A stretch of 64,000 bases of DNA from Aaosphaeria pasadenensis (lineage: Eukaryota > Ascomycota > Dothideomycetes > Pleosporales), in assembly GCA_022813625.1 (NCBI GenBank), contig JAKLMB010000011.1, positions 806,001-870,000 of the forward strand, in the 5' to 3' direction. The position numbers and the translations under genes are program-made. The notes beneath the pieces were generated by a model. It had not been told where the DNA came from, did no database searches, and was given only the letters and a program-made list of their open reading frames with translations. Shown here piece by piece: positions 12,414-22,037 of this stretch; the first letter of the stretch is position 1, and every line of letters starts with the position of its first letter.

Positions 12414-13168
12414 AGAGTGACGGGGCACGTTTGTCATTTTCCTGATGATTTTCGAGCATTTTGGTGTTGGCGTTTGATCACTGAGGATTGCCTCACTGGA
12501 TGGGTGGATGAATGGATGGAGGTGGGATTTCCATAGCGATCGGCGCAAACGAAAACATGTATGCAACGCGATGCGAGCGAGGCATTTTGAAAGCAATTTT
12601 CCAAGACGATATGAAATAGGTAATATTTGGCATAATTATGTACTTTGAATAAAGGAACAAGCAATTAGATGTACTCACTTTGCATTTGTTGACAATCGAC
12701 TGTCTTGTGGTGGTTCGAATACCTAGGGGGACAATGCTTTATAAAGACCTCTTGACATGACTCCACCAACTACTCCACATGGGTAAATTAGGCATGACAA
12801 CGCGTTCGTCAGACTCGGCCAGTATGTATTGTGCGTGATAGATAAGATGGTAAGAAGCTATGTTGATTCCATTCATGTTCTGTAGCTGATACTACGGTGC
12901 AATTCGAGGCAGTTGATGATCAATATAACAAGTATTCAAAATCCAACATCATGGCGGAGAAAATGGCAATCAATGGCAAAGTCAAACAATTGAGAAAATT
13001 AGTTTCTTATAATTACCTAGTTATGGGAATGAATCATCTGTATGAGTCGGTAGTGGGTCGCGCACTAGGTTGGTATAAAGAACGAGAATCAATGGACATA
13101 AGTTTATCCGTATGGGCTAGCGCGCGTACCTTTAGCCCGCGTTTGGCCCGATCATCGGCATGTGTCGG

Positions 13169-13177
13169 ATCTGATAA
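13169..13177 (+). promoter_or_regulatory. Candidate SreA (GATA) binding site
   Basis: ATCTGATAA is an exact match to the ATCWGATAA consensus bound by the iron-responsive GATA repressor SreA in aspergilli. It lies 258 bp before the hapX start codon. Known biology: SreA represses hapX when iron is plentiful. The function at this site is inferred. Confidence 0.6.
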
Positions 13178-13291
13178 TATTCTGCACCCGCCCTTTCCTC
13201 TTGACACTCAACTTTTCATCACTTTTTACTCGTTAATTCCCCTTGCAATTGCAGGCAAACTCGATCTGATTGCTTTTTCCCCTTCTCAAAG

Positions 13292-13300
13292 ATCTGATAA
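13292..13300 (+). promoter_or_regulatory. Candidate SreA (GATA) binding site, second copy
   Basis: A second exact ATCTGATAA lies 135 bp before the hapX start. A near match (ATCTGAT followed by TG) lies between the two copies at 13263. A CCAAT box follows at 13364-13368, which could bind the CCAAT-binding complex that partners HapX. Confidence 0.6.
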
Positions 13301-13434
13301 CATCTCTCCAACCACCACAACCACACACACATACACGCAACCACCAACAACCATCAGATACGACCAATCACAGTTCACGCTCAGCGTGACTTCCTCCACA
13401 GAGCAGTCGCACCTGCCGTCGCAGGTCGCTCACC

Positions 13435-15684
13435 ATGTCTGAGGACATTGGCCCCTCCATCGTCGCTCGTCCTTCTCCAATTCCACTTCAACAACAACAT
13501 CGTCCTTCTCCTCATCCTCAATCGCGTTCTCACTCCACTTCTTCTGCTTCTTCTCCAACTGCATCAGCATGTGCATCTCCTAAACCTTTCGTCAACAGCG
13601 GCGGTAATGCGAAGCAACACCACCCCGTGCATGCCCCGTCTCCCTTGTCGCCTGCGTCCGACGTAGCCTCCCGCCCCGCCAGCTCTAGAGGTATGTTTAT
13701 CAATCAGTTAATCAATCAATCGATCAATCGATCGATTATTATTCGCATAAAACACCAAATCTTTTTTAAGATTCCTGTCACGCGCAATCCCTTCTGCTTC
13801 TCTAGTCCTTGCATTCCAATTCTTTCCTTTCTCTTCATATCGTCTTGTTCCATCATCACCCGAGATCATGCTCAGGCCTACCGCCCCCCGAGGCAAGGTT
13901 TTTTCCTTGGGCCCCGCCAGCTATCCGCCCGTCCACAGTTACCGGTACTAGATAGCTGATCTCAACCACACCTCTCGAACCACTGCTTCTTCCTCTTTTT
14001 CTCCTACTACCTTTCCTTCTCTTTGTCACCATTCCCACTACCACCGCCCCTGTCGCCCTGCCAAAAGAACTATTGCGTCACGCTTCCGACCTGGTTACAC
14101 AGTTCCTAACCTCCTCTAGTCCTAAACCCTGCACCAGCTCCCGCCGGTCCGGCGAGAGTTACTCCCAAGATTGCCACGGCTTCCTCACCCACCACCGACC
14201 TGCCAGCACCGTCTCCTCTGGGAGGCGGTCCAGCAAGCGGTAGCTATGTAGTTCCACCTCGACCGAAGCCCGGTCGCAAGCCTGCGACCGACGAACCGGC
14301 TTCGAAACGAAAGGCCCAAAACCGGGAATCGCAAAGGGCCTTCCGAGCGCGCAAAGCTGCGAAACTTACCGAGATCCAATCTGCAGCCGAAACCGCAAAT
14401 TTGCAGCACCAGCAAGAGATGAATCTCAAAGAAGCCGAGCTGACCCGCATGCAAACCCATGTCAAGCAAATGCAGAGAGAATTGGACAGGCTACGGAACG
14501 AAGCGAGGCGGTCAGAGTCGCTGATCAAGGATATGACCAGAGAGCGCGATCAATGGAGGGCCAAAACATTCGAACGGGATGAGACCATCAAGCAGCTCAC
14601 TTCAAGAGACGATTCTGCCGTGGGTATGGGCTGGGCCGATCAGTCGGTTCAAGGCTTCCGCAACGCCTTGAATGCTTCCAGTCACAGTTCTCCTTCACGG
14701 GACTCTCTAGGCCCATTTACACCTCTCACGAGCGCTTCGCACGATCACACGCCGCGAGCATCAGATTTGGGCTGCTCGAACTGCAATGCTACTGCAGGCG
14801 AGTGCGCTTGCATGGATGAGTTGACGAGATATTCGACTTCGACTTCTGCTCTGGACTCCGTGCCTCTTTCTCGTGCCTCCCACAGGAACCACTCGCACTC
14901 TGTGAATCATAACCACCAGGCCAATGTCGTTAATTTTGCCGAACGTGAGATTGATTTCACAGCCCAGTTCTCCAAGCCCAAGACTGTTCGTGACGACAAG
15001 ACCCTGTCTATTCCGTTCATCACAGATCCCGGAACTGCAACGGCATCTCACGACAGGTGTGGCTTCTGTACCGATGATTCGAATTGCCTCTGCTTGGACC
15101 AGTCTTTGCAGCCAAGCAAGGCTGAACAATCGGTACCTACCCAAACGACAAACTCCCATTCCACAACCGGACCCGGTACTTGCGATGACTGCATGCGAGA
15201 TCCTAAACAACGTGCTTGGTGTCAGAGAATATCCCAGTTGAGAAGTGAGCACAAACCAACCGGGTCATCGCCATCGCCAAAGCCCAAGTCACGCACCGCG
15301 AGCGTGAGCAGTGGAATCAGCCCAATGGAACCACGCATCGACCCTGGCCCCGAGGATGGTCGCAGCTCCATCGGTTGCAGTGACGCCTACAGGCTACTGG
15401 ATGGGCGTGTTCCAACCGATCGCGAAGATACCGACTGGAGTGGCCTTCATCCTCACTCACCTTCGATGCGCAGAGACACTCTACCCGCCATTGATCCTAG
15501 CAGGAAATATAGTGCCCTGGAGCTTGATACCGCCGGTGTCATTGCAACACTGCAGCAGACCATTGGACCAATTCGTCCACGAATCGAAGATGGACAACAT
15601 GCCAGTATTGTGCGGCTCGCCCAGGATCATCAGAGGGCCAGCAGTTCACCAAGAGTGAGAACCATGGACGATTCTTCGCGGTAG
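13435..15684 (+). CDS. hapX: HapX, bZIP iron-homeostasis regulator
   Basis: Transcription factor that works with the CCAAT-binding complex to repress iron-consuming pathways under starvation and activate vacuolar iron storage under excess; nuclear. Two exons, 13435-13690 and 14120-15684, give 606 aa. The N-terminus is Pro/Ser/Gln-rich. The Hap4-like motif that binds the CCAAT complex is at about 128-146 (YVVPPRPKPGRKPATDE). It runs directly into the bZIP basic region (about 148-163, KRKAQNRESQRAFRAR) and a coiled coil to about 245. Three cysteine-rich motifs follow: C304 (CSNCNATAGECACMDE), C399 (CGFCTDDSNCLCLDQ, the iron-sulfur-sensing type) and C440 (CDDCMRDPKQRAWC). The 429-nt intron is unusually long and starts GTATGT; the acceptor could also be at about 14139. 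The C-terminal ~160 residues are disordered. Confidence 0.92.
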
Positions 15685-15820
15685 TAGAAGGGTCATTTCT
15701 TGATACCTAATATTTCACAATGCATGTTGTCCTCAGGCCTGGCTTTCTTATCTGCCTTGGGCTTATCTTTTTGTTCAACATAGCATATCGCATTTCATCC
15801 TTGCGTGTAGCATGCATGTT

Positions 15821-15861
15821 GCGTAGCTTCGTTGCTGCAAAATCTGCAGCAACGAAGACGC
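15821..15861 (+). repeat. Inverted repeat / hairpin downstream of hapX
   Basis: Arms CTTCGTTGCTGCA (15827-15839) and TGCAGCAACGAAG (15845-15857) pair perfectly over 13 bp around a 5-nt loop. Four more pairs (GCGT 15821-15824 with ACGC 15858-15861) extend the stem past a 2-nt bulge. It lies about 140 nt after the hapX stop, so it is probably in the 3' UTR. Confidence 0.75.
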
Positions 15862-16501
15862 TAGAACAACGGGCGGCATTTTCATTAATTATGGAGTTAT
15901 GAATTCTTATGTCTTGTGGGTGTGAATAATAAAAAACCACAAGCCTAGAGGGGATTTGGGGCTCTTTTTTTCCATTTTACACGACAACGTAGTTATGCAA
16001 CAAGCGATGAGTGCTTAACGCTTCATGCCAGCCAGCATTGTCCGGCCATGGACTCATGTAGTCTATCATAGAGAAGAATACAGAGAAAAAACATCGCCAG
16101 ATAAGGCAATTTTGTTCAAACAATTAGTTCACGACTGAATTTTCTTCCCAATCCCGTCCAACATGCTGTATCTATTAGTCAAAGGGGACCGTTTCCGCCT
16201 CGTGACCGTGCGATCAATGATTCATGACCTTGTTTCTTTTCCGCCTCAGGGTCCAAGCGAAAAGGACTGCAATCCTTAATTACCATTATCCAATAAATAC
16301 CTAGGCATTTTCTAGTAGGTACCCAAACAAACCCTCCCAAACGATCCCGGCCTGGGTCATCACGCCATTATCCCTCACACCGTTCCGTCTTCCACGAGCA
16401 AGAAGGCGAGCGTCGTAAGTGGGTGGAGATCATTCGGCGATGTCGGAGTGCGAGTGAGTGCGTGCTGATGGGAGGAGGGAAAATACTAATCTAATCTGAT
16501 G

Positions 16502-16510
16502 ATCTGATAA
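16502..16510 (+). promoter_or_regulatory. Isolated ATCTGATAA GATA site
   Basis: An exact match to the SreA-type consensus, preceded at 16494 by another ATCTGAT. It lies 0.8 kb downstream of hapX in DNA with no recognised gene, so its role is unclear and a chance match is possible. Confidence 0.3.
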
Positions 16511-19500
16511 GAAAAGAGTCTTCCTTGTCGTTGCTCTTGGCGGAGGAGGCTATTGGTCGGTGGGGGCGGTAGGAAAGGAAAGGGAAGGTGGGTTGCTGGT
16601 GTTGTGGGTACGCGTGTGGTCGTGTGGTGGAGAGGGAGGGGGGCTGTTTGATTGGGTGGAGGGCGTGTGGGTGGTTGGAGAGGAGGAGGATTGAGGGTTT
16701 TCAACTGGGGTTTTTTTTTTTGTCTATGTAGGGGTTTTCCAAAAGTTTTCTTGAGTTCTTTCTGTCACTTTTTTGTGGAGTGGATTGCTTGGTCATTTGC
16801 GAATGTTTCTGTAAGAGGCCAATGATAATGGTTGTGATGTCCGGCATTCTGCGATGGTGGTCGCGGGTTTTGGCATATGGGTGTGCGGCCCGGAAGGGAG
16901 GAGGCGTGGGTTTCAGGGTTTATTTGTGTTTCTGAATGTTTAGAAAAGATGGGAATGGTGTATTTGATTGAAGGCTTCAATTGGAGAGAGTGACAATATG
17001 TAGGGGCATTTTAGTGGTTGAAATGCTCACATACATAGGATGATGGTGTTGGAGGATGAATGGCGATTGCAGGACACGCTCAACTTTGCTACCAGAACAT
17101 GATGATTTTGATATCTGTTGTGCATGTACACTTGTGTTTATTGAGTCATGGCTCATGGTATTCAGTATTGTTCCGTCTTAGACGTAAGGTAGAATTGTCT
17201 CCAAGAGTTTTTTTGAAGGTGACTTTCTAGATCGTTTAAATGAGAGTGATAGAAAAAAAATCCCGTTGTTCATAATTGTTAGGAATTCATATACATTTAT
17301 CCACTATGTTCTCTCGAGGTAGCGTTAAAGCAATAAAAAATAATACAAGCTTTGATAATGGGGAACTTCGCAACAGGCGCAATGGAAAAGAATTTTTCTA
17401 GAGTTGTATCGAGATCGCTGTGAGGTAGTTCATACTGCTGCTTACCCACTCGAGCATGTCTGCATCCCGCTCTTTAGCACTCGCTAGTGGCAGCGCATGT
17501 CTATTCTACGACAGTAGAGCACGACTTTGGTAATAATGTATGTCTCCAAATACCTCCCAATCTGATGCCTATATAATACATTCATTGTTCCATTTGGATC
17601 GGATTCATCTGTTTGAAAATCCACCAAGGTATGGTGGGAGAGCCGATTCTCGACCCCGCCCTGCAATGGAACAACTTCCAAAGCGAAAGTGTTCTCTCTC
17701 TGTTCAGATGGAAGGAATCTCACCGCTTCTTGGTGAAACAATGGCAGACTCGATGATGCATGAAGGATTGCAACGAAAGCCGTAGCGACCCTGTATACCA
17801 ATGCGTGCTTAAGAAGAAAAAAAAGGGGTCACGGCATAGGTTTAACGGGGATCTATGATTGATACTAGCAAAGTCGACAGTAGAAACAGTGGCAACTGTA
17901 ACGATCTAATTGTTGATAGAATTATACTCTAGGCTAGGGGGTCGCAAATAGGTCACTGTTTCTGTGTCTTTGAGCCGCCTGCGCTTTTTGTTCACCGAAG
18001 GGGGGGAGAACACATTTGAAGAGACAAAATCACTCGTAGATAATCGAAATATATAACCTGTAAGAGATCGCATGACCTTTGCATCCTTGAACTTTGAGGT
18101 TTCAGTCGTTCTAGATATTGAAAACTATGCAACAGCTCTGTGGAAGAACGTACTCGTTCATGCAATCCATCACTCGAAGTCACGACAGAACAGTCATTAG
18201 AGACTTGGAAAAAATGCAGCCATAATTGATTAGTTGCATAGTGACACTGTTTCGAGGTGAAATTGTGGCTTGAGACCTGTCAGCATAGGAGATGAAGGGA
18301 AGTTGAAGGCGGAGGGGCATACGACGATATGGTCTCAGAAGTTGATTGCTTTATTTCTGAGTCACTGGTTGAAATGATTTGGTAGACCTTCAAAGATTGG
18401 TCTTTCGGTGAGCGAATCCAATCGCCTACTAGGTCCACAGGAAACGATATTGATAGACCGAAGGAATCAAACATTAATGCAGCTTTTCAGATTCTTGTTG
18501 CCTAGTGTCCTTCATTTTAGGAATCTCGCAACTGATTCTGCATAGCCAACTGCATTGTTCTATCGAATTGCATCTCCGAATTCGTTCCCGTGTCAGCTGT
18601 TCATCATATGCGACCGGCGGTTGCAATTGCCACGCCTGTATTAGACCATTGAGCGACCACCCTTCGCAACGTGGACCCCATTCAACGATAGTCTGTGTAT
18701 TCAACGTGACAAGTCAGAAGAGCTGTAGTACTTCCAATCCAACATCTCATGATGTTGCACGCACCATCCGTCTTATTGGGCCGGATCCTCCGTGCAATAT
18801 CAACCGGGCAGTGTATGTATATTAGTTACGCCCGGTACCAACACAGAAAGATTTTCAAAAGCTGAGAGAAACCTTTTCTCTCTGTGGTCAAGAGATTCCT
18901 ACGGTTGCATGCCGGTCTAATTCTCCATCTCACCGCCCGATGAACAATGACCTCGCAGGACATGGAATGGAAAGATCGGAACGGAAGTCTAGGCAAGGCA
19001 ACACTTGCATTCGCACGAGAAAGAAGGGGAAGAGAGGAAAAGTAAGGTTCACACCGCATCCGCCCGCGTCGAGCTTAATAGAACGTGTAGCTTACAGTCA
19101 TAAAAAATATTGTTCGAATTGGAAGGGAAAGAATGCCGTTTGCCTCTTGGGGCAACTAATCCATTGCCTAGAGCGGAAGGTTTGACAACGCATTTGAAGA
19201 TGACTATAGTCACTGCATTCTACTTTGCTATGCTTGTTATGAGACAGGCTCTCGGCCCCCAAAAATATTTCAATGGCCAAGGTTTTGTTTCAGGGTCATG
19301 GGCCATTTAGCCTATGGGGTTTTTCGAGTACCTACCAACACAGAAACAGTGACGAAGGGAACAATGGAGAACAACGTGACCTCGTTCATGATCATCTGTA
19401 AAATTGTATGTAATAGGCAAGGCTGAGCTCACATCCATAACCCCTGGCGAGCTTTCGTTTCTGTAGGGTCACGTTCTGTGCCTGTCCATTTTTGACATTG

Positions 19501-20410
19501 CTTGGCAACTGCAATGTCTTCCATTTGACCATTCCTTAGACCATTCCATAGGAAGTCGTACCTATGGCCGCGTGCGTGTTTCTTTAAAAAGAACTCGATG
19601 ATAGATACTGCTCAGAGCTCTTGGATGCGTGATTGATGAAACTGACATAGCTGCCTGTTGTTGCCTCTAGCCCAACCAATTCCATTGCCAGAGCTCAGGC
19701 CTCAAACCCAAGAGTCAACGGTAAGACATTTACGTACCTCAAGAATAGGGGACCATTAATTCACGTGGGCATATCGCGGGGCAACCCCAGATCTGTGTTA
19801 TAGCCTAGGATCTTGCACTATGTAGTACCCTATCCTCCAGCCGCCTGGTCATGCCAGTTAAAATCTTTATGTCAAGGCTGACACCGACCCTTGTATTGCG
19901 GTCTTTCATCTCGTCCGACCTGGATCCGTGCTCATATCCGATGTCGAAAGTTTCCTTGTCCGACTATATTCACGATGACCGGCCAGTGTCCACGAAATCC
20001 GACCTCGACTTCATACTCCACGACAGAGCTCTCCACGGATTGGTTAGACGCCGTCTGACGAGGCCAAGATGGCTGGAGGCAGGATATTGCATCCTCCGGC
20101 CCATCTGGGTGCGATTTTCATAGAGTGCCAAATATTGCCAACCAGCAAGAACACTGTACGCAAGAAAGCATTCGTCCAACTCTTCATCCTCCATCAGCTC
20201 CAGGATGGCATTGATGCATGGGCGACAAGACCTCACATTGCAGGATGCAGAATGAAGCTCACGATTTTGGTCTAGGCATCAGTTCCTTTGATTCTGATCA
20301 GCCTACTCTCGCGCGAGGAAGATGTCAGGGAACATCTCATGATGAGGATGGCGGTGATGCTGGTGATGGAACAAGGGAGCATCGTCTTGGTCTTGACGAC
20401 GAGGAAGAAA

Positions 20411-20417
20411 TATAAAA
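20411..20417 (+). promoter_or_regulatory. TATA box of the secreted-protein gene
   Basis: TATAAAA lies 151 bp upstream of the start codon at 20562 and is followed by a pyrimidine-rich leader. It is a clear core-promoter TATA element, which is typical of highly regulated genes in fungi. Confidence 0.6.
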
Positions 20418-20561
20418 GGAGCTCTGGATCTCTGTCTTTTCGGATCCTCACCTCACCAGCCTGCAGCGCCTTCGGTCTTCAACTATCTAATTCCAATCCT
20501 CACCACCGTCTACTCCAATCTTTTCCCAAAGACAAAAAACTCCTCAACCCCCTCAGCAACC

Positions 20562-20995
20562 ATGCAGTTCACCACTTTCCTCGCCGTCATGGCTCCCATC
20601 ATCGCCACCGTCCAGGCCGGCTGCTACAGCGGCGGAGACTCCTGGGGCGGAGACCAGGGAGTCGCCAACTCTGTCGTCGACCAGATCTGCAACGGCGGAG
20701 GCGTCAGCGGATCTTTCCAGGGCGGCCAGACCAAGTACGCCTGCCGCCAGCTCTCGGGCTCCAAGAAGGGCGAGTTCTGGGTCCGATGGACCGGCGCCGG
20801 GACCTTGTCCCTCAACGACGGCGACTGCAGGCTCCGCCTAAAGAACGAGATCAACGGTTGCTCCAACGGTGGAGAGAGCACTACTGCCGGATGGTTCTTC
20901 AGGTATGAGTTAAATCCACTGTCTTTTGATAACAACGATGGTTGCTAATGCGTTTTGTGCAATTTAGGTCCGACCCCAACGGCGGTGCCTGCTAA
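20562..20995 (+). CDS. Small secreted cysteine-rich protein (candidate effector)
   Basis: Two exons, 20562-20902 and 20968-20995, give 122 aa. Residues 1-19 form a classic signal peptide (MQFTTFLAVMAPIIATVQA); the mature protein starts GCYSGGDSWG. It is Gly-rich with six cysteines, including the last residue, enough for three disulfides. The splice adds RSDPNGGAC after AGWFF, so the final cysteine depends on exon 2. Without the intron the frame would end in unrelated residues. The overall pattern (CYSGG..WG, TKYAC, WFFRSDPN..C) resembles small secreted fungal proteins sometimes annotated as glycan-binding Y3-like. I cannot confirm that family by reading. The gene has a TATA promoter and sits between gaps of 4.9 kb and 1.0 kb, a position common for effectors. 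The biological target is unknown. Confidence 0.85.
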
Positions 20996-22037
20996 GCAAT
21001 TGAGCTACCGGAAATCCTGAGACTAGGATGAAGCTCCCTTGAGGAGATGGGTGGGTGGTTGGATAGGTGGACGGGTGGATGGATGGATGAATGGGTGGGA
21101 AGTTGAAGGTGGCTATATAGCCTAGTACAGTCTTTACCAATTGATATTCTAATCGCAAACCGTCTTTTATTTGCTTCTGCGTGATATCACTTCGACAACA
21201 TAGGAAGCAGGTCGATGACCTTCCCTTGGAAAAGGGGTGACTATAGCTTGAGATCAAAACGTAAGAGGGAGCAATGCTGTTAGTGTTGGCCACTAAAACA
21301 TCTACGATGGCTATGACCGTGCATTGCTTAGAGGGAGATGATTGTCGTTGACATACACCATTAAAGGCAAGTCAACAAACACTATATATGCCCATAGCAT
21401 AAAGGGGTCGATCATATAAAGTGACGAAGGCAAAGTAAACTGAATTGTACCAGTAAATCGCACCCTCAGACTTCTGCGGTTCAATAACTTGGGGAGATTA
21501 ACTTTGAGTCGAATGTGTGTGCCACTAAGAAAGGGATATTATGATTTTCTTTCTTACCTTTTGCAATGATTAGTGGGGTAAAGTGATGTGTATCATTCAT
21601 TGTAGGGTGGAATAAGTGATACATATAATGCCCTCCTCGTAAGCAATTAGGTCGTCTGTATATCACTGGGATTCTCTAGATATGAATACGAGTTTGATCA
21701 CTGATATATGGCGCCTGTTTCGAAGGTATACTCATAATCTAGCTATGTATATAGTCATTGAACTTTTTGTACACAATCCGTTTCAGTCTAAGACAGGTGG
21801 AATGACATAAGATCTACGAGATGAAAAGAAGTGAAAAAAAAAAGAGTTGACATAAAAACGTAACATACAATGAATCTAAATGTAGGGTATGCAAAAGGTA
21901 CGCACGCCGCATCGGGATATCTCTGAAATAAAAATCTTACACCGCAGTCTTCACCAAACCTAAAAACCCCCAGAAATTCCTAGCTCCTCCTTCATTTTGT
22001 AGTGACGTCGCCGACGTCTGTCCGGAGAAAAAAGCGA
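20996..22037. other. Intergenic, tail-to-tail gap
   Basis: About 1 kb between the secreted-protein gene (+) and the DUF3405 gene (-). A degenerate GGTG/GGAT microsatellite occupies about 21045-21100. The rest is AT-rich with no gene seen. Confidence 0.5.
21045..21100 (+). repeat. GGTG/GGAT microsatellite
   Basis: Imperfect tetranucleotide repeat (units GGTG, GGAT, GAAT) about 50 nt after the secreted-protein stop, likely in its 3' UTR. Confidence 0.6.

Larger units (their letters stand above)
12414..13434. other. Intergenic, 3' region of the PQ-loop gene and hapX promoter
   Basis: About 1 kb with no convincing gene. The open frame across 12897-13442 runs into the HapX start region in another frame and has no domain. 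The last 250 nt are CT- and CA-rich like a transcribed leader and contain no ATG before the HapX start. Two exact ATCTGATAA GATA sites and one CCAAT box occur here. Confidence 0.55.
15685..20561. other. Long gene-poor intergenic region
   Basis: A 4.9-kb stretch between hapX and the secreted-protein gene. The ORFs here are short, and the longest on the minus strand at 17484-17801 begins with a non-ATG codon; none shows a domain. There is an inverted repeat just after hapX at 15821-15861. A purine-rich tract covers about 16530-16700, and a third ATCTGATAA is at 16502-16510. ACCTAGGC occurs at 16299. The last 150 nt hold a TATA-type promoter. Open frames on both strands at 19851-20236 may be relics but are unsupported. 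Confidence 0.5.

Noticed and set aside
12711..12726. GGTTCGAAT-like T-arm suggesting a tRNA
   Set aside because: The flanking bases do not form a 5-bp T stem, and no acceptor or anticodon arm could be placed.
12897..13442. 181-residue open frame before hapX
   Set aside because: Promoter and leader DNA with Thr/Pro simple sequence and no conserved features.
17484..17801. 105-residue minus-strand frame with a signal-like N-terminus
   Set aside because: It begins with TTG rather than ATG, and no conserved cysteine or domain pattern is visible.
19970..20236. Minus-strand frame that looks somewhat protein-like
   Set aside because: It starts at a non-ATG codon and overlaps an equally plausible plus-strand frame; at best it is a relic.
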